Source: Paraphysomonas bandaiensis (lineage: Eukaryota; Chrysophyceae). From it: a stretch of DNA of 64,000 nt. The DNA lies in NCBI GenBank assembly GCA_965644295.1, contig CBFFRP010000123.1, forward strand, positions 310,001 through 374,000, in the 5' to 3' direction. The notes below the pieces were generated by a model that had not been told where the DNA came from, ran no database searches, and saw only the letters and a program-made list of their open reading frames with translations. The translations under genes and the position numbers were made by a program. Shown here in pieces: positions 1 to 11,476 of the stretch. The first letter of the stretch is position 1. Every line of letters begins with the position of its first letter.

Positions 1-566
1 TTCAATGCAGATAATCAGCTCCGTTCCCAGTTACGTGTCAGGAATTTTATGCGCTTTAGAGACAACCCCGCAAGACTCCCCCACCTGCTGGAGCAAGAGA
101 CACAGTCTGCGGCGCAAATATTAATATTTGGCTTCAAACTGTATGCAGAGGAGGGAACTGGACTAACTGGGGATATGAAGGCTAAGTTGGCTGAACCTAT
201 ATTAAAGAGGTGTGCTCTTGTTTTTTCACAAATATTACTACCCGCTAATTCTTACTTAGGATAATATTAGCCATTCATGAACGCTTCCTTGAAGTGGATG
301 AGCAAGCCCTTGGTTCCAGTGACTTTTTTATAACGGAAGAGCTTGCCGCCTTTTCTCCCCCTGTCATGATCGCTCTGAAAGGTATTGCAGAGTTCACCTG
401 CGATCAGTTCAAGAGAAATATAGATTGGATCTCCAACTTGCTATCGTCTGCGCTACTGTGCAATGACAGGATGGTTAGAGCATGTGTTCAGCTGGTCTAC
501 GAGAAGCAAGTGAACCCTATTTTAGTGTCTCTGAACTGTAGTGCAGTGGCAGATAGTGGGAAATAA
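1..566 (+). CDS. C-terminal part of a BIG/Sec7-type Arf guanine-nucleotide exchange factor (5' end outside window)
   Basis: The frame is open from base 1. Exon A runs 1-209, a 50-nt GT-AG intron 210-259 follows, then exon B 260-566 to a TAA stop. The intron is in phase: AG joins G to give Arg in ...ILKRIILAIHERFLEV. The protein resembles the far C-terminus of BIG-family large Arf-GEFs. The stretch ARLPHLLEQETQSA matches the LLEQET motif of that region, and QFKRNIDWISNLLSS...CNDRMVRACVQLVYEKQVNPIL matches the terminal helical domain before the stop. These proteins activate Arf GTPases at the trans-Golgi and recruit coats. The catalytic Sec7 domain would lie upstream of the window, so it cannot be checked. 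About 170 residues are visible. Family assignment is by remembered motif pattern. Confidence 0.72.
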
Positions 567-784
567 TCTTGAAGTATGTGGTGGCTGTAAGTTATCGTTA
601 GTTATTATAAGAGAATAAGAAACTGTTAGGAATGTAGCTTAAAGTAAAAGTCTATTCACATATCCCATGTATGTCCGATTAATATTTTTGATATAGAAAC
701 AACGATTTATATAACGATCAGTTCACAAACCCTATATGACTGCATAGCAATGGCTGTGGTGAGCTCAGAGTGGAACCAGAACCC

Positions 785-1235
785 CTGTTGGAATATGTAT
801 GTTTCTCTAAGATAATACTGTAGATCAGGGCCTGGTAACCATTAATGGCCCATTAATGGTAGTCCAGCTCCCGGCAATTATAATGGCATTAATTAAAAAT
901 GTCCCGGCAATATAATGGCATTACCATTTATGGTTACCAGGCCCTGTTGTAGATTATGTTAAATAAAATGTGTAAAACAGTAATACGTGGTCAAAGCTAC
1001 TATTATATAGCTATAACTGTATAACTGTGAAGTATTATATATTATATCATGACGATTCAAGATACAGAAGTTGAGTAGTGGTTGACACGAACGAAATATA
1101 TTATCATGTGGTTGACATGTTTTACACACATGACAAACACAATTTTATATGCAATTTAATATAAGAGTATATCCAGTTTAATTACAATAAACTTCTCTTT
1201 TAACTATCGTAATTGTGAAAATGACCAATAGTCAA
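785..1235 (+). repeat. Repeat A, copy 1 (interrupted by a MITE)
   Basis: The block starts GTTGGAATATGTATG and continues through GTAATACGTGGTCAAAG, ATAGCTATAACTGT, TTGAGTAGTGGTTGACA and AATGACCAATAGTCAATA. The same ordered blocks recur at 55627-55910 without the internal insertion, and in part at 53287-53390. This copy carries the hAT-like MITE at 826-946. No coding capacity is seen. It is probably an old nonautonomous element. Confidence 0.7.
818..954. mobile_element. hAT-like MITE, copy 1, with target-site duplication
   Basis: The 121-bp element (826-946) begins CAGGGCCTGGTAACCATTAA and ends in its inverted complement ...TTATGGTTACCAGGCCCTG. It is flanked by CTGTAGAT (818-825) and TTGTAGAT (947-954), an 8-bp target duplication with one mismatch. 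An 8-bp duplication and CAGGG-type termini are the known signature of hAT transposons. The interior repeats short CATTAATGG and CCGGCAATTATAATGG units and has no open frame, so the element is nonautonomous. The empty site is visible in repeat A copy 3 near 55660. Confidence 0.78.
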
Positions 1236-1312
1236 TAACCCCTGTATTCCTTGTGAAAGGAGGGGAATTCATTCCTGTTTAATTGAGTATGGCTTATTTC
1301 TATAACTAGCTT

Positions 1313-1745
1313 CCCACTCAACAAAGTCGAACTCGCACCTTTTTGTGGTGTTCTGGGAGATACGTACCGGAGATACTAAATTGTTCTGCCCAATCATCGC
1401 CAAATACTTGTGTAGTACAATGAACACTCATAAAAGTGTCGCTTGTGTAGACTTCTTTGGGCCTTGGAGAATAAACAGATCCACCTCAAGGGCATCTGGA
1501 GTATTGCGTGCTGTGTGCTGTCTAATGAAATCAAGCATCCGAGCTATTCACCTCAAGGACGAGTAACCGTATCCTTTAATGGTAATGGCACTAATGGCCA
1601 TTATAATTGCCGGGAACTGGACTACCATTTATGGGTCATTAATGGTTACCAGTTACCTGGTCCGGAGTGAAAGTGGTTGCACCATGGACCATGATGCTTG
1701 CGGTGACGCACAAGCTGCTTTTGTAGCACCAAATAGTAGGATATC
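1313..1745 (+). repeat. Repeat B, copy 1 (interrupted by a MITE)
   Basis: The copy starts CTCAACAAAGTCGAACTCGCACC, followed by GTGGTGTTCTGGGAGATA, TGCTTGTGTAGTACAATG and AAGCATCCGAGCTATTCACCTCAAGGAC. It resumes after the MITE with GTGGTTGCACC...TGCTTGCGGTGACGCACAAGCTGC. The same ordered blocks occur at 63387-63750. Several short frames overlap it, but they do not stay in register between copies, so this is not a conserved protein. Confidence 0.68.
1566..1668 (-). mobile_element. hAT-like MITE, copy 2 (opposite orientation, decayed ends)
   Basis: The segment reads CACTAATGGCCATTATAATTGCCGGGAACTGGACTACC...CATTAATGGTTACCAG. This is the reverse complement of the interior and one terminus of the MITE at 826-946. 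It sits inside repeat B, which reads through on either side. The outer terminal bases are degraded (TTACCTGGTCC), so the exact ends and the target duplication are uncertain. Confidence 0.6.
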
Positions 1746-3349
1746 AGCAGAGTTAAGCACTAGTTAGTTAAATCTTTTTGCTACATCAGTTCTGACTCTT
1801 ACACGTCTATTTGCTACAGTCAGGTATTCACTACTATAACTAGAGTCCATTGTTAGCTGCACTGTGTATAGTTTATCGTTTATCATAAACATCAAATAAA
1901 TATGTAATTCTAACAGGTATAGATAAATTAATTCTTGAAACGACTAGTCGCACTAGCTTCATTGATACAGCTTACAACACAACCATAAGTAGAACCATGA
2001 TTCTGGGATAAGTATAATACACTTTCGCTTGGTAGCTATCTTTGGCTCTACATGTTAGCCTTTTCTACAATAACGTGACACCAGTAAAAACTAGACTATA
2101 TGGTATACTACACTGGAACGACACATCAATTCTAAGTTTCTAAATCCGTGTGTGGAGAGGACGCCCGCTCCTCTGCAGCGTAGTTTTTGTATGTTTTTTT
2201 CCACTGTTCGTAATGGTGGGTTTTCTTCCACTCGTAGTAAAACTCTATCACCTCCTTGCACGTCTTTGTCTCTATCTAAACAGAGAGAGTATTTCAGTTA
2301 GAACTTATCACGAAAATATGCAGAGCACTTGATACTTTTTTGGCTATTTCGTGAAAATTCTTCCCATACAGACAGATACTGGCTTCAAAAACAGCCACCT
2401 CAAAAGGGCACCACTTCTCTGCGACAAGTTTACCAGTATCATCCCTTCATAGTCAATTCAACGCACCTAATACGGTTCTATGTCGGATAGGATTTAGCAG
2501 ATAGCCCAAAGTATTCAATTTTTCAAAAGGAAGCTGCAGTTTTTTAATTTCTTAGACAAGATCTATGCAACATGTAGTGAAACAGTACCTTTGGTTCCTC
2601 CTCCGACACATTACTAGAGCCGAAAGAGCATTTTGGGTACATAATATCACCAACAATATCGACATAATCATCGGTCATACAGTTCGTGATCCCTGTTATA
2701 CATTCATCACATTAAGTCAATCAATCAGTTAACGGGATGTGGGGACACTTACATCGTTCAACCCGAGGCTCATTCGACTTCAAAGATCTCAAATCAGATT
2801 TCAAATCTATAAAAGAGTAAACTGATAAAATTTCATAATATCTATACGACCTTTATGAATGTTTAGTCGAGGTCGAGGAGATGATGGAGACACAGCAGAT
2901 GACTCTGAGTCCATTGAATAGACCCTATACACACATACACACATACACTGTGAGTCATGTGGACGATCTCTATACGAGAATTACACCTACCGTTTTCTAG
3001 ATGTTTCTTCGTCTGACCTGTCGACATATCACTCTATCAGACAATACACACGCATACACATGCATACACACACATGCACATATATACATATATATACATT
3101 GCAATGAATTCATTGGCTTACATTATATTATAGTAGAGTGTGATGTCGATAGACGAATAGTGCAAATATCAATAGATTTGACTAGTTAATGATTGAAAAC
3201 TTTATATAAGGAGATGACTGACCATACAACTCGAGCTCGTGTTTAATGAGATCAGAGTGTGTATGTATGCATACAGCCAGCACATGCCGCAATCAACTGC
3301 TATAAAATGATGCAGAGGTGATGGAATACAGTGATATACATACCACTGT

Positions 3350-3515
3350 AGTATGTATGTATGTATGTATGTATGTATGTATGTACGTATGTACATGTAT
3401 GTATGTATGTATGTATGTATGTATGTATGTATGTATGTATGTATGTATGTATGTATGTATGTATGTATGTATGTATGTATGTATGTACGTAAGTAGGTAG
3501 GTAGGTACTGTATGT
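3350..3515. repeat. (TATG)n microsatellite
   Basis: Roughly forty tandem TATG units occur with a few variants (TACG, ACATG, TAGG at the right edge). The open frames reading (Met-Tyr-Val-Cys)n here are artefacts of the repeat. It ends about 33 bases before the start codon of the small gene at 3548. Confidence 0.95.
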
Positions 3516-3547
3516 ATGTAGGTACTCTACTTCACAGTCCTTTCTTC

Positions 3548-3850
3548 ATGTGCCTGAATAAACCAGCACTGTTGCTTCTGATAGACGATCTGTATGTTGT
3601 GACTATTCTTGTGCAAAGAAGAATTGAATTGTTGAGTGAATTGAGAGACAACCCCTGTGCACAGGCAATTATATCAACACATGGGTTGGGCATGGCACAA
3701 TCATGCTTGACTACCACCACCTTACAAGCTCATTTCTTGGAGACCTTGATAGAAGGTTATGTATGTATTGTTGCATCTTTTCGAGCAACAAAATTGTGAT
3801 TTCAGAAATATATTTTGAAGATCATATCGTCGCTACATTATCTTCTATAG
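3548..3850 (+). CDS. Small hypothetical protein, two exons
   Basis: I do not recognise this gene. Exon 1 is 3548-3760, an intron of 45 nt runs 3761-3805 (GTATGT...TTTCAG), and exon 2 is 3806-3850 ending in TAG. The phase is 0 on both sides. The predicted 85-residue protein starts MCLNKPALLLLIDDLYVV and is largely alpha-helical in character, with a hydrophobic first helix and the sequence RIELLSELRDNPCAQ in the middle. The intron length and signals match those of better-supported genes here, which is the main reason to accept it. It starts immediately after the TATG microsatellite. It could instead be a chance frame. Confidence 0.38.
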
Positions 3851-4550
3851 AAAGATCGCTATAGCCATGATATTGTAGGGTATTTTTAAGAGTGTTTTGT
3901 CTATAGTACTTGTTATATATTTGGAAGGCGCTACAGCTAACCCATGTTATTTATAGTAACTTCGTGTTTCAATTTCAAATATATTACAACAAGAATAAAG
4001 GTGTTGTTATAAACACTATGTAATTTTGAAATTTCATTTTTATCGAAATTGTGTTTCCTTTGTCTTTTCGCGCAGAACCTACGTGTGAAATCTATATATA
4101 AGTGTACGAGTCATTCTGATGGTGTCACAATATGTTCATAATTACATAGGTACTATCGTATTAAGTTGAGTTCAAGTGCGTAATGAGCTCATTTAGCGGA
4201 AAGGCACACAAAGAAGCAAAAAATACTAGTGTAACGGTATATCGTTGGCTATCCCTGATATACATATCTATTTAGCATAGGGCAGTAGCATATTCGGGTA
4301 ATAGAGTCGCTTAGGTTGAGCTGAATATATTAAAAAGTAGCATTCTCTTTGTATCGTTTAGTGTTTAGTGTTACATGAATCATTCGCTGTGGTGTGTAAT
4401 TTTCACATGTGTTATCATTATATATTATATACTTCAACAAAGAAGATAATAGAAATTAATGTCGCTCACACATGCATTATTCGTTAAATTAAATCTCACG
4501 TACAAAATGCTACAATAAAATATAATGGCTGAGGCACAGTGACCCTCTTG
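3851..4550. other. AT-rich gap, nothing recognised
   Basis: This stretch lies between the small plus-strand gene and the 3' end of the CHORD-like minus-strand gene. It is AT-rich with stops in all frames. I see no repeat copy, RNA gene or conserved block. Confidence 0.6.
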
Positions 4551-4941
4551 CTATAACTGGTCTTCTCCTGTCTCTACACCCTTTCCAGGTAAACGTAAGC
4601 ACACGTCCTCCACCTCATCGAACCCCACATGCATCGAGTGGCAACATCCTGGGGAGTTAATATCAGGCGATCCACAACAGCTGTAGAAGTAATGTATTTC
4701 CTACAAATACAAGTACATGTTAGAACATCATATGAAGCAAGAACAACAGACATACCCCTGCATCTTTGGTATCTCCAGGAGCAAGCCATCTCTGTGCCGT
4801 TTCACCTGTAAAGCTCTCTGGATGAACTCGACAAGCTCTCGGGTGATTCTCGCTATGCAAGAAGTATTTATGGCATACTCTACACATGGATTTCATATCT
4901 CCTTGTGATTGAGATGTTGCTGACTGATTCATACTATTCAT
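4551..4941 (-). CDS. Small CHORD-like zinc-binding protein
   Basis: Exon 1 is 4756-4941 and exon 2 is 4551-4700. They are separated by a 55-nt intron (4701-4755, GTATGT...TTGTAG) in phase 0. The 111-residue product is nearly all one cysteine/histidine domain. It has a CRVCHKYFLH start near residue 20, then an N-x4-C-x2-HP segment, then YSCCG, then PGCC and H-x2-H. This order (C-x2-C, N...C-x2-HP, CC, GC, H) is that of CHORD-type zinc domains, which bind two zinc ions and often contact HSP90 or its clients. True CHORD proteins usually carry two such domains or a CS domain; this one is alone. The start was chosen as the first ATG; MNSMNQ has a second in-frame Met three residues on. Function is not established. 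Confidence 0.6.
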
Positions 4942-6865
4942 ACAGGTACACTGTATTCACTGTAAGTGGATAAGAATGATGGATAATATATACAATCAGC
5001 TCACAGCACTGCTACATGATACTATGTACTGGGTGCTGTGCACTATATGGCAGCTGCTGTATTCTCGGTACATTAAAAAACTAGAGAAATAGTGTTGTGG
5101 AAGTGATGAAAACCATGGTTTTCAAAACAAAAATACAGCTATCAACATGATACTGACTGTGTCCAATCAAATCTATTTCCGTGTAATTGACTGGCTGTGT
5201 GTCACACGTGATATGCACAGATAGTATCATAGCATGATATGATGATATGGCATCATGTAACTGTGTGACATATACACATGTAGCTCTCACTCGTATCTGC
5301 CAATAGTGTTAACTCCCAGTGATATATCGCTCAGTTATTGCAAGATGATATACATAAACACCCAGGCATTATATGATATCATAAAATAAGAGGAAAGACA
5401 AGTTTTAATGCATCTATATTCATTTCTGGCAACACAGAATATGTAGAGGAGTAAATAGAGGTCGTCTATACATTGTTTACGTCGATATTTGTTCAGTAGA
5501 GAGTTGATTCCTTCTAATACATTGTTCTTTTTATACATTAGCTGATAAACTCTGTATGTTCATCTGATAATGCCGTTGTTACAGTGTTGTTGATTGATAT
5601 GTGCCATATTCCAGTATCGATCCGACTCTACAAAAAAAAATATTACGTTATTTTTGCAGACGATACGTGCCAATCAGGCTCTATTAGCTCCTTATATTGA
5701 TTCGTACATCGTATATCGTATTCTGAGTGACACGTTCCTCAGCAGCACGATCGTTATAGCAGGACAACGGAACAACTATAAAATTGTATATAATTGAACT
5801 ACATATTGTTAACATGATATTTCAATATATTGTTCACAGCCCTAGCATCTAGTATATTCTATTTGCAGTGTATAGGCACATCATTGCACAACGAATAAAT
5901 GATACAGAGAATTTTACGAATCCACTCGGAAGAAGACTCTGTAAAAAACACTACCATAAAAAGAAGCATATTATATCAATAAACGAGTAGACGCATTGAT
6001 AAGTTTCATTCTATGGAGAATGAAAAAATATTAAATTTGCAAGCAGTTAATCAGAATTTAGGCCTATGGAGATGAATAATGACAGTCGCTTTTGCCGTCA
6101 TATATGATGTGTTGTGAGCTGCGTGCTATTATTACTTTACTCGAACATAATATATATGTTGTATGTCGTACATAAACCAATGAAAGTGTTAATTACAAAC
6201 ACCACAACGCAGGCACTTCAATTGGTGAATATGTTGTTGCTATTGAAACAATCTTCTAACGCCTATAGCATTATATTTACCGCGAAGTAGTTGTAGAGCT
6301 GTATGAACACTTTCTTGAATTTCTTCGGAGAATAGAGGAGATACTATATCTTTAAAATGCTTATATCTTTATATATCTAATAGTATTGTTGGACCGGTTT
6401 AAAAATTCTATCTATATTATTGGTGAGATGCTATCTAACAATAGTATTTCAATATACAATAAAGTGTTCCCTAGCCCTGTCAAATACTATTATTAATACC
6501 CGGTTTCCCGCAATTATAATGGCTACTAATGGCTACAATGACATTACCTTTAATGGTTACCAGGCCTTGGCGCAGAGTAACTAATACTTATCAATTATTA
6601 ATTACCATGGATATGGTATGAATACAGAGATTACTATTTATATAATATATATTACAGATTATAGAGAGTATTTCGTATTCTTCTACTATGTGTGTTGCTC
6701 TTCAAATTTTGCTTTGGAACAATATATAAAGTAAGTATTATATATGAAATGATGATAGGCATCCCTTTATTATGTATAGATGAATATTTTAGCTCGATAA
6801 ATGGCTAAAACTTATTAAAATAATACGTGGTCCAATATCTTACAATCATACTATGCATAAACTGT
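4942..6865. other. Gap upstream of the CHORD-like gene and downstream of codanin-1
   Basis: I see no supportable gene. CAGCTGCTGTAT at 5051-5062 is a copy of the motif shared by other promoter regions. A decayed MITE copy lies at about 6495-6575. The rest is AT-rich with short random frames. Confidence 0.55.
6495..6575 (+). mobile_element. hAT-like MITE, copy 3 (partial)
   Basis: The segment CCGGTTTCCCGCAATTATAATGGC...ACATTACCTTTAATGGTTACCAGGCC carries the same interior words and right terminus as the element at 826-946. The left terminus is not intact and no target duplication can be assigned. Confidence 0.55.
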
Positions 6866-9800
6866 TTACGTAATATTTTTAAGTGAGACTTGTTCAACTA
6901 CACGAACTAGTTCCGCCGACACTTCAGACTTCAATATCCTTTTTACTCCAGGATCAGATGCCCAGGAACCTTCTTCAACATCAATATCTAAATCTAAGTC
7001 ACCATGTCGGGTGTGAAACAATATCATCCGACCAATAAATGACAGAACTATTTTCGACTTACGCACACTGGATATACATGAATGTGAGTCATAGCACACA
7101 TTATATATAGAGGGCCTCATCGACGACTGAATGACACGACACACACCCTGTATATTGAGAACATCAAGTCGCAGTGCTTCAATCAATACACTAGATGGAA
7201 GCAGTGATCCGACTTCGGGTCTTTGTTTTTCGGGGCAGACATAACTGCTGGTGAACGCATCAGGAAAATAATTCAAAACTACCATATCAAAGTGAAACAG
7301 AGAGCAGCCAATAAGTGTGAAAAATTTCATTGCCTCGATCCGTATCCTTCCAGCCTCCTCTGATGTGGTGTTACATGACCTCTGCTCGTGACACCATCTC
7401 AGCAAGACTGTAATCATTTTCACTGAGTTATTGATAGCGACAATTACACTTTCACTACTATTATCAAAAAGCTGACCGCTCTCACTTTTGGTTGACAAAA
7501 GAGCCAATCGGCCAACGCACGCCACAACGCGACTCATAGTATCGCATATATGTGTACAGAGTACGCGAGCATCGTGAAGTGTGCCATTGAGGGAAATGTC
7601 CACCACACAGTGTTCGCTAAGAAAAATATCCGCGGCATTCCGTGAAACATCTTCTGCCCCATTAACCATAGCAACTTTAAATTTAGGTGACATATCTAGC
7701 TGTAAGTCTGAAAATGCATTAGCTAAATCCAGGCGAATGTCTGACTCAGACCCAACGATAGAGTCAATGACATCAGCCTGGACGCATATTTCTGATTGAG
7801 TGGATGCAGATCGACTATCTTGAGATGTACTAGCGGCCCTTGATTTTTGTTGAATACATGAATTGTAGACCTCCTTGATTTTTTTCCTTGCATAATTCGA
7901 GAAGAAAGTCAGGTGCTCTTGAGAAATATCACGTTTCCGCCGTAAGGTCAGAGAAATTGCTCTCGTCAGTATGCCATCACTCAAAGAATATATCGAATAC
8001 AATTTGCGTAGAGTGCTTGTTATTTGTTCTGTGAGGAAATCGTCAAGATAATCCTTAGTATCCTCAACTGCAGACGCGATAAGACGACTCGTGTCTTTTT
8101 CCAGCACAGACTGGAATTCTGGTAAAGGTAAGGATCCGCACTCCGCTCGCACCACCTCACAACACGACCAAGCCTTAACGACAAGATCACCAACTCTATC
8201 CTTCATCCGTTTCTTGAGAGCGCTGGAGAGGTGATTGAGGACAGTTACAGTGAGCTGCTCTAATTGTGGATGACTATGCCAAAAGGCTGTTTCTAATCTG
8301 AACATACATTAGTAACATAGATATGAAGTACTAGGTAAATCTACCGTGTGTGAATATCTGTACCACCGTAAAGGCCAGTCTGCGTAAAGGATACAGACGT
8401 GGATAACATCGATGGTGGTACAGATACGCTCTGTCGTGGTGACGAAGGAATTATGCCACCATGAGACGAAGTGTTTGAAAATCCTGAGGTCGTATTAGGT
8501 GGACTAAACCCTACCATGATCTTAGATGTGGCAACAGGCGATTGCATGTACTCTATATTTTGTTTCCGTGGAGATGGCGGAGCTGGCACATAGGTTGCGC
8601 TCGCAGATGGAGCAACTTGTGTCTGGGACGACGATACTCGGGAAGACACAAGCGTAGGGGCTTGCCTCTTTGGAACCCTTTCTAGACTGGAACCGCCTAC
8701 AGAGGAGGCTTTTGAAAGTTTCGTATTGTTAACCACCCATGCGCGCCGCTGCTGCATGTAGATGACTGTGCTGTACAAGTAGGGCGCAACATGCATTATT
8801 AAAGTATGTGAAAGTGCCATGTTTCCCTCATCAATAGACAAAACGGTCGCCGAGTCTTCCTTGGAATCAGCTTGACCAGCACACTTTTCCGGTGTTCGAA
8901 TTATAGTAGTGCGATCTTTAACGGCATCACCAATAGATGGAAAATCTGTGACAAATGACTGCGCCTCCAATAGTACGTACATTCTAAATCACGAATAAAA
9001 TTTAGTACAATGTAGACATTAGCAACAGATAGATGCACACCTGTTTCTAGACAGCAGCTGGTCGGTACTTAGTCTGAACTCTGGTGCTTGCAAAATGGCC
9101 CACAAGGTCGCAACAGCATCTCGATGCTCATCGTATACAGTCGTAAAATCTGGCACTTCTGCTGGACTAAGAACACTGGTTCTGTCCCAAGAAAGCATAC
9201 GAAGGTATGACACTACCCATGGCACTGCAAGAGTAAGACTTGAATCCCTCCATGCAGTGTACAGTAGCTGGGCCACAGGAAGTATACTGGACGGACTAAT
9301 AGTGCTTCTCGCAGCTGCAGACTGAGAAGTCATTTGAAGTAAAGGGCTGTCACCTTGAATATTCAAAAGCGTTTGACTCCAGAATGGATAAAAATGAAGC
9401 AGGCCTAAAAATTTTCCGAGAACTCGTAGTCGTAAAATTCGTACATTGAACGAAATATGGGAATTATCCTTGCCTAAAGATTCTGTAGATGGTTTTGATT
9501 TTTTCTTCTCAAATCTCATACGACCACGACTAGTGAGCATTTCTGAACTTAGTCCACTATTAAATATTCCTTCTGATCTCAACTTTGCAATCAACGAATG
9601 ATAGTGTCCCGTAGAGCTGACGTCAGTCAAGCGGAGTATTTCACTCGTTAAGGTACTGACAAGGTAAGAGTACAACCTGTGACTATCCATACTATATATA
9701 AATCTGTAGAAGAACTGCTGGTTTCCAGGAAAGTGGTGAGATGGGTCGTTCGGTGATGATTCAGAGTGAAAAGACGAGACACCCTGTCGCCGAACAGCAG

Positions 9801-11476
9801 ATGATCCTTGTGCGCGCCCGCCTGGGCCGAGTCGCTCTTGCAGCAAATATTCCGTATTCCGGTTGGACCCACTTCCAGAAGGGCCATTGTGTCGAGGTAG
9901 ATTAGTGCCGTAGAAGAGAAGCATTTCTTTGAATATTTCTGCAAACCATACAAAGTTGCAATCTCTCATTTGAAGTATCTGCAATGTAATTAGCACATGG
10001 CTCTCATTAGTAATAGTACTACATACCTCTGTCCCTTTCTCTTGAAGTCTTGACCAGAATTTTTTAATTTTTGATCCATCTAAATCGCTTCTATTTTCAT
10101 CTTCAAATTCTCTGAACAGATTTCTAAACTTGTCATAACAGTTCTCTCGTTCATTATAAACAGCGGCTTCCAGCTAGTAATAAATATATCAGTGAGAAGG
10201 AAACCGAACACAAAGTCGCATTACAAAAACTTACCTGAGACTTGTGCTCTAATCTGCTATCATATTCTGTGTGAAAAGGTCGAATGAATGTCTCCACATC
10301 ACGCTCTGGTATCTCGGTCGATTCATTACCAAGAAGTGTCATACCCGAGACTGCTTCAACAGTATAGCTGTGGACATCATTGGGCTGTTGAATCTCCTGT
10401 GCGATATCGGGTGATAGTGGCTTCAGTAGGTCACTATAGGCCAAGCAGAACTCTCTCCCCATAGATCGCAGAACGGGTGTAAGGAATGTCGATGATTGCG
10501 TGATAAAAGTCCGCAGATGAAGATCCGTTAGTAAAAGAGATACGAAATTAGTGGAGCTATCCACGCGAACAGCAATTTCCTTCCCCAAATTAGTGTATAT
10601 GTATCGATTTGTTACCAGCCGAGAATAGAATATAAGTGCCTCGGTGACAGGTAATACACGGTGAATTATTAATAAGCAGTGCAGCTCTGCTAACCGCTTC
10701 ACTACTTCGAGCTGTTGATCGCACGTTGGATTGACAGTGATGCAGTCCGTTGTCTGTGTAGAAAGAGGAATAACTTCAACAGCAACACCTAAACTATCCA
10801 TATCAGCCTTAACAGAAGAAGATATTTGATGAGCTAATGAAGGTATTGGTACACTAGAGGAGGATGTATGTTGTGGCGGGACTGTATTATGGTTAGTTAG
10901 ATCAGGAGGGTCTGTTACTTGACTAGAGGGTTTACTATGACGAGACTCTGGTATCTTACGGCGGGCTGATGACTGAGTTGTAGATGTCTTATTACCACAT
11001 GATTTATTTGGTTTAACACGAGGGGTGGGTCTATTCATCGCATCGGTCAAACTCGGCCAACCATTGGGCACATCTATGGAACCACTCGACTGTGTGAATG
11101 AAGAGGATATATGTGATATATTTCCAGTTGTGAATGTCTCTGGTAATGCATCTGATAATGTAGGTGTAGTTCTTTTCTTAATTTTCTTCTTATGTAATCC
11201 ATGTATGGATTCAGTCTCACGATTGACTCCAATTGAGATATTCGTAGAGGAATCTTCCACTGGTTTGAAACTTAAGAATGGCTGTGTTTGTATTCGAATC
11301 CACTTATCTAATATACTAGAGAAGTGAGAAAGTCCTTTAAATCGACCAATAATCTGCTCAATCTCGTCATCTATTGGCTGTTTTTCGCTGACGTATTGTT
11401 GGACTTTTCTATATGTATATTCATCTTGCAATATAGAAGTGATTAGCTTGATATCTTCGGGGGGTATGAAGTCCAT
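6866..11476 (-). CDS. CDAN1: Codanin-1 homologue
   Basis: There are five exons: 10235-11476, 10027-10173, 9041-9978, 8345-8983 and 6866-8297. The introns of 61, 48, 57 and 47 nt all have GT-AG ends and keep frame. The product is 1465 residues. In animals codanin-1 binds the histone chaperone ASF1 and restrains its nuclear import. Support comes from an ordered set of similarities: a low-complexity basic N-terminus, a conserved RLRVLGKFLGLLHFYPF helix, then LAVPWVVSYLRML (animal proteins have a similar VPW(L/V)VEFL block), and later AFWHSHPQLEQLTVTVLNH, resembling the FFHNQP...RRTVEFV block. WPSLTDA near residue 140 is followed by TPRVKPNK, which lies where animal codanins carry the ASF1-binding B-domain-like motif. 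The length is somewhat above the ~1230 of vertebrates. Assignment is by pattern memory; the motif order makes it fairly secure. Confidence 0.75.

Larger units (their letters stand above)
567..3547. other. Repeat-rich gap after the Arf-GEF gene
   Basis: I see no supportable gene here. The gap holds a copy of repeat A (about 785-1235) split by a 121-bp MITE (826-946), a copy of repeat B (about 1313-1745) split by a second MITE copy, an AT-rich stretch of CACACATA/ATACATAT simple sequence near 2930-3100, and a long (TATG)n microsatellite at 3350-3515. Short open frames in this stretch have simple-sequence or random composition. Confidence 0.7.

Noticed and set aside
3318-3500. Tyr-Val-Cys repeat frame near the left microsatellite
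   Set aside because: Same artefact from a TATG array.
5335-5797. Short frames on both strands in the gap before codanin-1
   Set aside because: Random-looking, AT-driven composition; no splice partners extend them.
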